This document shows positions 44,198-52,844 of a stretch of DNA of 53,371 nt, in pieces. Origin of the DNA: Caldifarciminota bacterium (GTDB taxonomy: Bacteria; Hydrothermota; UBA3073); contig JAUWGP010000018.1 in the NCBI GenBank assembly GCA_030606335.1, forward strand, positions 1-53,371, in the 5' to 3' direction. How positions within the stretch are numbered: the first letter of the stretch is position 1; every line of letters starts with the position of its first letter. The position numbers and the translations under genes are program-made. The notes beneath the pieces are model-generated. The model saw only the letters and a list, made by a program, of their open reading frames with translations. It searched no databases and was not told the DNA's origin.

Positions 44198-45253
44198 ATG
44201 AAGTCGCTTATTCTTGCTTTGATGATTTTTGCAACCTCTCTCCAGGCAACCTTCTCCATCTGTGCATATGACCCGGAGACGCAGGAGTTAGGAGTTGCAG
44301 TTGCATCTAAGTTTCTTGCTGTAGGTTCAGGAGTTCCATATGCAAAGGCAGGTGTAGGAGCAATAGCTACTCAAGCATGGGGAAATACAACCTATGGTCC
44401 AAGAGGGCTTGCAATGCTAAAAGAAGGTATGAGTGCTCAGGAGGTATTAGATAGTCTACTTGCAACTGATGAGAATTATTTTCGGCGTCAAGTAGGTATA
44501 GTTGATGCAAATGGTAACACAGCAGTTTTCACAGGAGGAAGTTGCTTTATATGGGCAGGTCATCTCAAGGGAGAGAACTTTACAGTTCAGGGCAATATAC
44601 TTGCAGGAGAAGAGGTTATTGAGGAGATGGAAAATGCATTTCTTGAAGAAGATGGAATGCTTGCAGAAAAACTACTTGCAGCTCTTAAGGCTGGTGAAAA
44701 GGCAGGAGGAGACAAAAGAGGTAAACAGGCAGCAGCCCTGCTTGTTGTGAGGGAAAAGGGCGGTTATTCTGGATTTAATGACAGGTATATCGACCTGAGA
44801 GTGGATGACCACGAAGAGCCTATCAAGGAATTAGAGAGAATTTATAACCTTTACAAAATAACCTTTCTCCCCTCTGCTCACTCCAGGTTTGAGGAAGAAT
44901 ACCGTAAACAGGGTATGATAGAGGAGGCTAAAAGGGAATGGGAGATAGCATATGAGCTGTTGGTGCTTGCACTTGAGCAAAGTCCAGATGATGCATCGGT
45001 GTTAAATAATATCGCCTGGGAATGCGCAAAGAGAGATGTACATATCGATAAGGCATATGATTATGCGAAGAGGGCATTAGAACTTTCTCCTGATGACCCA
45101 AATATAATGGACACTATGGCATTTTTATATTATAAAAAGGGAGAATTTAAAAAAGCGGTTGAGATGGAAGAGAAAGCCCTTGAAAAAGCTCCCAATAATG
45201 AATTTTTCAAGGAACAACTGGAGTTATTTCAAAAGGCACTGCAAGGGGAGTAA
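44198..45253 (+). CDS. secreted DUF1028 protein with C-terminal TPR repeats
   Basis: 351 residues from the ATG that follows AGGGGG; an upstream in-frame start adds 20 non-conserved residues. A signal peptide ends at about residue 17 (ATSLQA), leaving TFSICAYDPETQELGVAVASKFLAVGSGVPYAKAG in the DUF1028 pattern, a family with an Ntn-hydrolase-like fold whose N-terminal Thr or nearby residue may be catalytic. GVGAIATQAWGNTTYGPRGL and VQGNILAG follow. From about residue 235 come TPR units (LNNIAWECAKRDVHIDKAYDYAKRALELSPDD). Probably a periplasmic or secreted amide hydrolase; the substrate is unknown. Confidence 0.87.
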   Translation: MKSLILALMIFATSLQATFSICAYDPETQELGVAVASKFLAVGSGVPYAKAGVGAIATQAWGNTTYGPRGLAMLKEGMSAQEVLDSLLATDENYFRRQVGIVDANGNTAVFTGGSCFIWAGHLKGENFTVQGNILAGEEVIEEMENAFLEEDGMLAEKLLAALKAGEKAGGDKRGKQAAALLVVREKGGYSGFNDRYIDLRVDDHEEPIKELERIYNLYKITFLPSAHSRFEEEYRKQGMIEEAKREWEIAYELLVLALEQSPDDASVLNNIAWECAKRDVHIDKAYDYAKRALELSPDDPNIMDTMAFLYYKKGEFKKAVEMEEKALEKAPNNEFFKEQLELFQKALQGE

Positions 45254-45416
45254 CGAAATTAGTCCCAGTGAAATATGCTTCCTGTTGAAATAGTTAGAGA
45301 ATTCACCATAATGTAATACAAAGACCTGATTACATATGGCAAGCAAGACAAGTCGCATTTCACCATGAACACTATCGTTACATGGCAAGCAGGATAAATT
45401 ATTCGTTGTTGGATAT

Positions 45417-45565
45417 CTGATACCCTGATATCCTGATGTTCTTCCTACTGATCTCCTGATAACCCGATATACCTCCCACTGATTTCCTGATATCCTGATG
45501 TTCTTCCTACTGATACCCTGATAACCTGATATACTTCCTACTGATACCCTGATAACCTGATATAC
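45417..45565. repeat. 31-bp minisatellite, 4.8 copies
   Basis: Units at 45417, 45448, 45479, 45510 and 45541 (the last 25 bp). Each has three CTGAT-like starts and a TTCCTA end; units 1 and 3 are nearly identical, as are units 4 and 5. There are no unique spacers, so it is not CRISPR. It lies in the 531-bp spacer before the toxin-antitoxin operon; the rest of that spacer is a heptamer array, the promoter and AT-rich DNA. Confidence 0.92.
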
Positions 45566-45610
45566 TATATCTATATCTTAAACAATTCTATCCTGTAGCT
45601 GAACTCTTTG

Positions 45611-45645
45611 GTCTGTAGTCTGCAGTCTGTGGTCTTCAGTCTATT
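45611..45645. repeat. heptamer array, five units (GTCTNNN type)
   Basis: GTCTGTA, GTCTGCA, GTCTGTG, GTCTTCA, GTCTATT in 7-nt phase. It lies 45 bp after the 31-bp minisatellite and about 75 bp before the antitoxin promoter. Confidence 0.8.
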
Positions 45646-45719
45646 CACTTAACTCATTCACCCCTCCCCTATTCCCTATAAATATCATACTTTTATATCA
45701 ACTTTTTTAAATTTATTCC

Positions 45720-45759
45720 TTGACAAATTCTAAAAAATGTGGTATAATATGTAATACAT
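45720..45759 (+). promoter_or_regulatory. toxin-antitoxin promoter and operator
   Basis: TTGACA (45720-45725), 17-bp spacer, TATAAT (45743-45748): a perfect consensus. It is directly followed by the palindrome ATGTAATACAT (45749-45759) and a second AATAC. Ribbon-helix-helix antitoxins usually bind such a site to repress their own operon. AAAGGAGG precedes the antitoxin ATG. Confidence 0.82.
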
Positions 45760-45784
45760 ATAATACAAATAAAAAGGAGGAACC

Positions 45785-46021
45785 ATGAAAGTTGGAGCAT
45801 ATAGTAATAGAGTGTTACCTGTGAGATTGACTCCCAAGATGGAGGAGCAATTAGAAAGATTATGCAAAGAGACTCAAAGGTCTAAATCCTATTTCGTGCG
45901 CAAGGCTTTGGAAGAGTATTTGGAAGAAGAGTCACTCTACAGGATAGCTCTGGAGAGATGGGAAAACAAGGATGATGCTATAATAACTGCGGAGGAGATG
46001 CATGAAAGACTCGGAATATAG
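45785..46021 (+). CDS. ribbon-helix-helix antitoxin (RelB/CopG type)
   Basis: 78 residues. N-terminal strand VLPVRLTPKMEEQLERLCKETQRSKSYFVRKALEEYL is a ribbon-helix-helix DNA-binding domain. The acidic C-terminus (residues 50-78, ending ITAEEMHERLGI) would wrap and block the toxin. The toxin gene overlaps its end by 20 bp. It should repress its own promoter. A decayed copy of its last 33 codons lies at 46682-46783. Confidence 0.92.
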   Translation: MKVGAYSNRVLPVRLTPKMEEQLERLCKETQRSKSYFVRKALEEYLEEESLYRIALERWENKDDAIITAEEMHERLGI

Positions 46022-46268
46022 AATTCTATACAAAAGTAACGTTGAAAGAGATTTTAAAAGTATTGAAATAAAACAACGAAAAAGGATAAGCAAAAAGATA
46101 GAAACAGTATTGTCACAAAATCCCTGCAAGGGCAAACAATTGAAGGGAGAATACAAAGGTTTTTGGCGTATCCGCATAGGTAATTATCGGATAGTATATA
46201 AAATAATCCGAAAAGATGTTATAATTGTAGCTGTAGGGCATATAAAAGAGATATATAAACAAAAATAG
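46002..46268 (+). CDS. RelE/ParE-family toxin
   Basis: 88 residues: YKSNVERDFKSIEIKQRKRISKKIETVL, KQLKGEYKGFWRIRIGNYRIVYKI and VIIVAVGHIKEIYK match the RelE/ParE fold, with the basic WRIRIGNYRIVY core strand. Most relatives cleave mRNA on the ribosome; the ParE branch hits gyrase, and sequence alone does not settle which. It starts inside the antitoxin gene. Appears intact. Confidence 0.92.
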   Translation: MKDSEYRILYKSNVERDFKSIEIKQRKRISKKIETVLSQNPCKGKQLKGEYKGFWRIRIGNYRIVYKIIRKDVIIVAVGHIKEIYKQK

Positions 46269-46432
46269 CTAGGTTAGTCTGTTATAAACCTCGTGTTCTT
46301 TTCCATTAATCAAATTTAATGGTCTAATTTGAGCAGTGTAGTGTTCATATAGAGGGGAGTATGAGCAGTTGAGTGCTCAAAAGGGTAATTTTGACAGGAT
46401 AATTATTTTAAATAAAGAAATTTTTTTAAATC

Positions 46433-46658
46433 CTGTTCATCTTGTTCATCCTGTCTAAAAAGGAATTTCTTTGACAGGATTTACCGGATTAACAAGATGT
46501 ATTGATGTATTTTTGAAATAAATTAAAATATATAAAATTGTCCATCACGTCTAAAAAAGGAGTCTTTTGACCGGATTTACGGGATTGACATGATTAGGTT
46601 TTTAAATAGAAAGAAAAAATATTTTTAAATCCAGTACATCCTGTATATCCTGTCTAAA
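46433..46658. repeat. inverted arrays of 9-nt units
   Basis: Four three-unit blocks, each in 9-nt phase: CTGTTCATC, TTGTTCATC, CTGTCTAAA (46433-46459); GACAGGATT, TACCGGATT, AACAAGATG (46473-46499); GACCGGATT, TACGGGATT, GACATGATT (46569-46595); CAGTACATC, CTGTATATC, CTGTCTAAA (46632-46658). Blocks 1 and 4 are in one orientation, 2 and 3 in the other, so 1 can pair with 2 and 4 with 3. They lie in the 554-bp spacer between the intact and the decayed toxin-antitoxin copies. Left of them is a direct repeat (GAGCAGT...GTGYTC) near 46330-46370. Confidence 0.8.
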
Positions 46659-46681
46659 AAAATACTTTAAAAGGAGGTTTT

Positions 46682-46783
46682 TTGGAAGAAGACTCACTTT
46701 ACAGGATAGCTCTTGAGAGATGGGATAACAAAGACGATGCAATAATAACTGCAGAGGAGATGCATAAGCGACTTGGAGTTTAG
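46682..46783 (+). pseudogene. truncated antitoxin gene (last 33 codons)
   Basis: Reads LEEDSLYRIALERWDNKDD then AIITAEEMHKRLGV and a TAG stop: 29 of 33 residues equal the C-terminus of the intact antitoxin 660 bp upstream. Eight codons differ silently and four change the residue, so it came from a paralogous pair that was under selection, not from a recent copy. The DNA-binding half is gone. AAGGAGG lies four bases before the first codon, a TTG, so a 33-residue peptide could still be made. Confidence 0.88.
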
Positions 46784-46823
46784 GATTCATTCTATTTTAG
46801 GAAATATAAAAGAGGTATATTAA
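46764..46823 (+). pseudogene. RelE toxin remnant with internal deletion
   Basis: In the toxin frame this reads ISDLEFRIHSILGNIKEVY then TAA. The first part aligns to the intact toxin's start MKDSEYRILY (with ATG changed to ATA) and the last part to its end GHIKEIY. About 68 codons between are missing, with the frame kept. Its TAA stop overlaps the ATG of the methylase gene (TAATG), so the toxin's last codons now supply the AGAGG ribosome site of that gene. Confidence 0.82.
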
Positions 46824-49800
46824 TGAAACGGATTAGAACAAAAAGTGATAGAGATTTTGTGCTTAAAATCATGTCAGTCCTTAAAGGATTTCAGTATAAA
46901 GGGAAGAAATATCTCTCATATATGGAGACTCGCAGTAGAGGAGATGAGTTTTTAATTCGTGATAACTTAGTAAAGCCATTTTTCACAGATGTGCTTGGAT
47001 ACGATAAACAAAAGGATTTTGTACCCGAAGAGAAAATTAAAACAGGTAAGCCAGATACACAAATAGTTAACGCATCAGGTAACCCGGTAATTGTAATTGA
47101 AACTCTATCAAGTAGTTCAGATAATAGGCAATTCGAAGAACATAGAAAAAGACTTTTCGATTATACTGATGAACTCGGTTCTAAAATTGCGGTTCTCACT
47201 AATGGAATTGTTTTCAATGCCTACTGGAACAGGGGTCGTGGAAAGGCAAAAGAGAGGTTGGTTTTTCTGAATTTTGATGAGATATATAAAAAGTTTGTTC
47301 TTAAAGGAATAGATGGGCTTGACTCGGTTGATTGGGAAAGATTACTTGCCTTGAAATATCTTGTGAAAGAATTACAGGTTATAAACCCTGAGCAATTATA
47401 TAAAGAACCTGAGTTTGACATTTCAGAGGAGAGACACTTTTCTAACTTTTTAGAACAGCTTATTAGTTCTATGGAGCAAATAAAAACAGACGTAAAAAAT
47501 CAATTTGAACTTCACCAAACTGAAAATACCGAATACCGAAAGCTTAAGGAAGTAAGAGAGCAAAGTGGGCATCCTATATATGCAAGTGAATCCAAGAAAT
47601 ACGCTTTATCCAAGAAGTGTATACAATCTTTTCAAAAATGGCAAGATATTTCTTCAGCTAATCGTGACCCGGAGGCATTTCAACTCGAAACTATGTACAT
47701 TTTCTTCAACCGGATTTTATTACTGCGCATTTGCGAGGATAAAGGTATAATTAAGAAGAGAAAAATCTCTAACGGTGGCATTAAAGACTGGATGACATTT
47801 AAAGGGTTCACCCATTTTTCTGAAGTCAACTATAATGAATTAATAAAAGAAGCCTATAAGATGATGGAAAAGACCTACCCTCATCTTTTCCGTGAAGATA
47901 TTTTTGACTGGTATATGCCTAATAATGAAATTCTTTTAAATGTCCTTTTTATTTTTAATCCTTATAATTTCAAAAGCGTAGATCGAGATATCTTGGGTAA
48001 ACTTTATGAGAAATACATACCACGCGAAGAGCGAAAAAAACTCGGTCAATTTTATACCCCAGAAGAAGTTATCAATTACATTCTTGATGCGGTTGGTTAT
48101 AGAGAAGATGCTGATATAGAGGGAAAAAACTTACTTGATCCAGCCTGTGGTTCCGGTGGGTTTTTAGTTAGAGCTGCGAATATTTTAATCCAACGATTGA
48201 AATCGAGAGGTTTTTACGCAGAAACAATATTAAACAAGGTACAAGATAACATCTATGGATTCGAAATCAACCCTTTTGCCTGTCATCTTACTGAGATAAA
48301 CCTCCTTTTTCAGGTTATAGACTTAATAAAAGAAGCACAGAAAAAGAATCCTGAGTTTGAAATGTATAAATTTAATATATTCGAGACCGATTCCTTGCGA
48401 ATTCCAAAGAAAGAAAAACCCGAACTCTTTAAAGAGTATAACAGTGAATGGTTTGAAGATGCAGAGACAGTAAGAAAAATCAAACTCAAAGAAGGTAAAT
48501 TCAAGCACGGATTTGACTTTGTGGTAGGCAATCCACCTTACGGGGATATATTAGATTCTGAAAACAAAAAGAACAATCAAAGCAGATATCCCCTTGTTGC
48601 AGACTACGAAATTTCTCAGTATTTTTTGGCTTTAGGAGAGGAATTACTAAAAGAGAAAGGATACTTGGGTTACATTGTTACAAATACAATTATGTTTAAT
48701 GTGAATGCAGAAAATTTCAGAAAACAACTTTTAGAAACCTGTCGAGTCCCACAGATTACAGACCTTTCAAGAGTAAGTGTATTCCTAGATCCAAAAGTCA
48801 GAAATATTATTTTGCTTTTAAATAAGGAATTCAATACTAATCTCCGAAATAAGTCCGATGTTAATGCCTTTATTTGCACTGACATAAAAGAGGGTTCACT
48901 GAATATTGAGTTTTTTAATAAGACAAGTTTAGAAAGTTTATTCAAAGATGACAAAGAGTGGTTGTATATATTTAGGATGAAGTCAGATGTAATAGGGATA
49001 ATCAAAAAGATACAATTGAACACTAAAAGACTTGATGATATCACTGAAATTAGCCAGGGGTTAATCCCTTATGATAAATACAGAGGACATTCACCTGAGA
49101 TTATAAAGAAAAGAATCTGGCACGCTAATTATAAAAAGGATGAAACTTATAAAAGAGAATTAAGAGGTGGAGATATCAAACGCTATTCCTTATCATGGAA
49201 TGGTAGACAATGGATAAGTTATGGCAAGTGGCTTGCTGCACCACGAGAACCCAAGTTTTTCCTATCATCTAGAATTTTAATTCGTGAAATTACCAATGAA
49301 AAGACAGGTGAGATTAATGCCACATATTCCGAATATGAATATTACAACAACCCTGGTATTATCAATGTAATTAACAAGCCTGATACGGCTTACAATTTGA
49401 AGTATCTGTTATCTATTATAAATTCAAAATTATTTGCTTTTTATCATTTACACACGTCACCAAAAGCTAAAAAGGGATTGTTCCCTAAGATATTAGTCAA
49501 AGATGTGAGAAATATACCCATTAAACCAACTTCTATAGAAACACAGCAACAATTTATCAACCTTGTGGATCAGATTTTGGAAATTAATAGAACTCTCCCC
49601 ACTCTCGAGGAGAGAATTTCTAATATTCAAAAATTGCTTGAGGATTTTGATATTCCTTTTGGTGATTTAGCAGACATTTCTGGAATAAGGCTTGAGCTAA
49701 AAGAGCGGATTGGCAAACCAAAAATTAAGAGTGAGGGACTTATGGTACATTTAGACCGTAAGTCATATGTTGAGTGTGAAAATGATGCCCTTGCAGAATA

Positions 49801-50047
49801 CATAGAACTCTATCTTATATCTTTAAGTGAGGCTCTCAGAGGAAAAACAAAACCAGAACTTGTCAAACTTATAAAAATCCCCAAATCACTAATCCAAGTT
49901 AAGACAGTTTTGGGCAAACGAAAAGAACTACTTAAGAAAATAGAAACCATAAAGCAACGCCAGGATGGGATTGATAGGGAGATTGATCAAAAAGTTTATA
50001 AATTGTATGGATTGACAAAAGAAGAAATAAAAGCCATTATGAATTAA
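46823..50047 (+). CDS. Eco57I-like N6-adenine methylase/restriction protein (type IIG-like)
   Basis: 1074 residues. N-terminal part (1-170) has the HsdR_N-like nuclease fold: GKPD (Asp78), VIVIETL (Glu93) and LTNGIVFNAYW. The catalytic Lys expected after the Glu is Leu95, so cleavage may be lost. A helical domain follows, then the adenine methyltransferase with DPACGSGGFL (motif I, from Asp439) and NPPYGD (motif IV, 570-575). A TaqI-like target-recognition region spans about 700-950, and the C-terminus is helical. It probably methylates adenine at a specific site. The ATG overlaps the stop of the toxin remnant. Confidence 0.88.
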   Translation: MKRIRTKSDRDFVLKIMSVLKGFQYKGKKYLSYMETRSRGDEFLIRDNLVKPFFTDVLGYDKQKDFVPEEKIKTGKPDTQIVNASGNPVIVIETLSSSSDNRQFEEHRKRLFDYTDELGSKIAVLTNGIVFNAYWNRGRGKAKERLVFLNFDEIYKKFVLKGIDGLDSVDWERLLALKYLVKELQVINPEQLYKEPEFDISEERHFSNFLEQLISSMEQIKTDVKNQFELHQTENTEYRKLKEVREQSGHPIYASESKKYALSKKCIQSFQKWQDISSANRDPEAFQLETMYIFFNRILLLRICEDKGIIKKRKISNGGIKDWMTFKGFTHFSEVNYNELIKEAYKMMEKTYPHLFREDIFDWYMPNNEILLNVLFIFNPYNFKSVDRDILGKLYEKYIPREERKKLGQFYTPEEVINYILDAVGYREDADIEGKNLLDPACGSGGFLVRAANILIQRLKSRGFYAETILNKVQDNIYGFEINPFACHLTEINLLFQVIDLIKEAQKKNPEFEMYKFNIFETDSLRIPKKEKPELFKEYNSEWFEDAETVRKIKLKEGKFKHGFDFVVGNPPYGDILDSENKKNNQSRYPLVADYEISQYFLALGEELLKEKGYLGYIVTNTIMFNVNAENFRKQLLETCRVPQITDLSRVSVFLDPKVRNIILLLNKEFNTNLRNKSDVNAFICTDIKEGSLNIEFFNKTSLESLFKDDKEWLYIFRMKSDVIGIIKKIQLNTKRLDDITEISQGLIPYDKYRGHSPEIIKKRIWHANYKKDETYKRELRGGDIKRYSLSWNGRQWISYGKWLAAPREPKFFLSSRILIREITNEKTGEINATYSEYEYYNNPGIINVINKPDTAYNLKYLLSIINSKLFAFYHLHTSPKAKKGLFPKILVKDVRNIPIKPTSIETQQQFINLVDQILEINRTLPTLEERISNIQKLLEDFDIPFGDLADISGIRLELKERIGKPKIKSEGLMVHLDRKSYVECENDALAEYIELYLISLSEALRGKTKPELVKLIKIPKSLIQVKTVLGKRKELLKKIETIKQRQDGIDREIDQKVYKLYGLTKEEIKAIMN

Positions 50048-50126
50048 AAAGACTAAAGAGAAATTATGTGGTATTTTTTATTAATAGAACTTGTAAAAAG
50101 AAAAATTATAGAAGGGGGTATATCTT

Positions 50127-51986
50127 ATGAAGATAAGGAAAATTTCCATAAAAAATTTTAAATGTATTATTGATCTTGTAATGGATAATATCCCTGATAT
50201 AGTGGTGATAGCAGGTCCAAATGGTAGCGGAAAATCTGCTCTTCTGGAAGCAATCGGAATATTTAAGGAAAATATCGGAACTTATTATACGAAGGGAAGT
50301 GAACCTAATGCAGTGAAGGTAAATGCTGATTTTGCGGAAATTGAAATAGGTTTTAAAATTACCAAGGGTGAAAAAAAATTCTTAATGAATACATACAACA
50401 TCAAGTTTTTCAAAGGAGGTTTCAATGTAGATGACTTACTATTTGGCAAAGTTAAAATTTTAAAAAATGGGATTGTTAAAGTTGAAAAAATAGACGAAGG
50501 TTTAGACAAACTACTTAAATATTTTGATTTAGATTCTGATGTGGGGATAATGGAGTATATTGGCCCATATAGAAAACTACCTCAAAAAACAATAACTAAC
50601 ATTTCTTTAGGAGGACTATCACACCAGCAAGAAAAAACATTTAGATTTTTTAATATAGATGAGAAATTTAACCAATTGAAGGAGTATCTTACAATATTGG
50701 AATTGAAAGGATTACAAGAATTCAGAAATACTGGAAGGAAAGTTGACTACCTCGTAGATATAAAAGAGTTATTCAGAAATCTTTTTGAACCAAAAGAATT
50801 CGAAGGTGTTGAAATCGCTGGATCTCAAGTAAATTTTTGGGTAAAAACACCTTGGGGAAAACATGATATAGATTATTTAAGTTCAGGAGAGAAAGAAATT
50901 TTGATGGTATTTGCTGATTTGCATAAATTAAATATTAGAAATTCTATAGTTCTTTATGATGAACCCGAACTTCACTTAAATGCTGCCCTTGAAGGCAAAA
51001 TCGTAAATCAATTACGAAAAATAGGAGAAAATAACCAATTCTTTTTAGCTACTCATTCTACTGAAGTCATAGGCTCAGTACCTTATGAAGAGCTTTTTCA
51101 AATCAACTTCTATAAAGAGGGTAATCAAATTAAGAGAATTTCTGATGAGAGAGAGAAAATTGACATTTTTAAAGCCCTTGGTGCCAATGTTAACCTTCAA
51201 TTGATTTCAGAGAAAGTAGTCTTTGTAGAAGGCAAATCAGATAAAGAAATATTAGAAACTTTATTTCCTGAATATAAAAAGACAATAAGCTTTATAAAAA
51301 CCCAAGGGCTAATAACCTTAATGGAAATAAATCAACGCATTACCGAATTATTAAGGGAAGCCAGTAAATATTCTTCCTTTTATTGTATTAGAGACAAGGA
51401 TTTTCTTGAAGAATCAGAGATAATAAAACTTCAGAAAAAATACAACAACCGATTACATGTGTGGAAAAGGTACCATATTGAAAACTATCTTTTAGTTCCA
51501 GAATTGATTTTATCTATCTTGCAAGATTTACATATACCAATTTTTAAAAATGCTAAAGCTGTTGAGATAGAGCTGAAGCGAATCGCAGATGGATTAAAGG
51601 AACATATCATTGCTAACTGGATCAATTGTGAATTGAATAGAAAAATATGCAATTATGACTTCAAAGTAGGTGGTGATGAGAAGTTAGAGGAAAAGATGGT
51701 TGATCGAGCGCTTAAGCAACTCAAGAGAATAAAGTCTCAGTTATCAGAAACGGCAATTAAGCAACAATTTATAGATAAGAGTGATTTATTAAAGAAACAT
51801 TGGGACAAGGAACTATGGAAAGTTTTATGTCCAGGTAAAGATATATTGACGAGATTCAGTAGTCGATATGTGAAAGGCGTGTCCTATTTACCTTTTCGAA
51901 ATCTGTTGGTAAATAAGATAAAAGAACAAAATAAAATTCCAGAAGAATTCAAGGCAGTGATAAATTTTATTTTGAAGGGCAATTAG
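50127..51986 (+). CDS. AAA/ABC-type ATPase fused to TOPRIM (DUF4435-like) domain; PARIS AriAB/OLD-like
   Basis: 619 residues. Residues 1-330 are an SMC/ABC-like ATPase: Walker A GPNGSGKS (30-37), signature YLSSGEKE (about 250-257), Walker B VLYDEPELHL (Asp278-Glu279) and switch His310 (ATHSTEV). From about 362 a TOPRIM domain follows: VVFVEGKSDKEIL (Glu368) and RDKDF (Asp423, Asp425), then WKRYHIENYLLVPE as in DUF4435. ATPase plus DUF4435 is the AriA/AriB pair of PARIS, also known as a single fused protein; OLD nucleases are the alternative. Lying 79 bp after the methylase fits, since PARIS senses anti-restriction proteins. GGGGG precedes the ATG. Confidence 0.85.
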   Translation: MKIRKISIKNFKCIIDLVMDNIPDIVVIAGPNGSGKSALLEAIGIFKENIGTYYTKGSEPNAVKVNADFAEIEIGFKITKGEKKFLMNTYNIKFFKGGFNVDDLLFGKVKILKNGIVKVEKIDEGLDKLLKYFDLDSDVGIMEYIGPYRKLPQKTITNISLGGLSHQQEKTFRFFNIDEKFNQLKEYLTILELKGLQEFRNTGRKVDYLVDIKELFRNLFEPKEFEGVEIAGSQVNFWVKTPWGKHDIDYLSSGEKEILMVFADLHKLNIRNSIVLYDEPELHLNAALEGKIVNQLRKIGENNQFFLATHSTEVIGSVPYEELFQINFYKEGNQIKRISDEREKIDIFKALGANVNLQLISEKVVFVEGKSDKEILETLFPEYKKTISFIKTQGLITLMEINQRITELLREASKYSSFYCIRDKDFLEESEIIKLQKKYNNRLHVWKRYHIENYLLVPELILSILQDLHIPIFKNAKAVEIELKRIADGLKEHIIANWINCELNRKICNYDFKVGGDEKLEEKMVDRALKQLKRIKSQLSETAIKQQFIDKSDLLKKHWDKELWKVLCPGKDILTRFSSRYVKGVSYLPFRNLLVNKIKEQNKIPEEFKAVINFILKGN

Positions 51987-52154
51987 GAATGCTTTTGAGT
52001 AAGACACAATTAAAGGTAGTTTTATTAATTTAAAATTCTTAGGTTAGGATCTGGTATCTCTTTGAAAAAGCAATGGAGAAGTAAGTAAAGTGTAATAGGG
52101 AAATTAAAAATAGATTTTTACTTAACTTGACTATGGTTTCAAAAGGAGGACTTC

Positions 52155-52775
52155 ATGCAGTTTTGGCAAGCTCTAAGTAGTGTTAGCGTATTTATTAATA
52201 CTATACTGTTAGTATACATATTCTTAGGGCATAAAATCATAAATCTATGGCGACTACTATTTCCAAAAAAACTTTTTTTAAAAATAGACAACACTAACTT
52301 TGTATTGCGTTGTTATTATTTGCAAATACAAGTTCGTATGTCTTACAGATATCATGAAATAATAACTGGTGAGCATAAAGATTTTGAACATAGAAATCGT
52401 TTATATATTGATGCGGTTGTATTCCCTAAAGATTTAAATGAAAGAATATATAAAGCTTTTTCTTTAAAAAGTAAAATACAATTTATTGATTCAAGAAGAC
52501 AAGAGTTTGGAGTTTTAATTTCACACTTATCAAAAATTGGAAATAAGTCTTACTTATATTTTATCGGACAAAAAGAATTAGAACACGGTATCGTCCCAGA
52601 GGGTTCAACTTTTAGTGTTCAGCGTATTTCTGACGAGTCCCTATTACGTGATATAGTGGAAAAAGGGATAACAGACATAGATATAAATGGCTGGGATAAA
52701 ATATATCAGGATAAAATAAAACCTGCAGAGAAAAGATGTAATGGACAAATTTATGATCCCAAAAGAAAGCAGTAG
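52155..52775 (+). CDS. membrane-anchored hypothetical protein of the defence region
   Basis: 206 residues, one N-terminal membrane helix (about 8-27), then a short basic segment and a soluble alpha/beta domain (FLKIDNTNFVLRCYYLQIQVRMSY; RLYIDAVVFPKDLNERIY; YLYFIGQKELEHGIVP). I do not recognise the family. A strong AAAGGAGG is six bases before the ATG. It follows the ATPase gene by 168 bp in the same direction and may belong to the same defence set, but that is only context. Confidence 0.65.
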   Translation: MQFWQALSSVSVFINTILLVYIFLGHKIINLWRLLFPKKLFLKIDNTNFVLRCYYLQIQVRMSYRYHEIITGEHKDFEHRNRLYIDAVVFPKDLNERIYKAFSLKSKIQFIDSRRQEFGVLISHLSKIGNKSYLYFIGQKELEHGIVPEGSTFSVQRISDESLLRDIVEKGITDIDINGWDKIYQDKIKPAEKRCNGQIYDPKRKQ

Positions 52776-52844
52776 AGAGGAAAAACTGTAAAGAACTCGA
52801 GGTCTGCTAAGAAATAGTCAGCTCTTGAAATTTAAACTTTTTTC

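Noticed and set aside
45417-45565. Tandem array looked at first like a CRISPR
   Set aside because: The repeats are directly contiguous 31-bp units without unique spacers, and no cas genes are near.
46393-46600. TTGACA-containing promoters for the methylase gene
   Set aside because: The TTGACA words here belong to the 9-nt repeat units and have no fitting -10 box at 16-18 bp.
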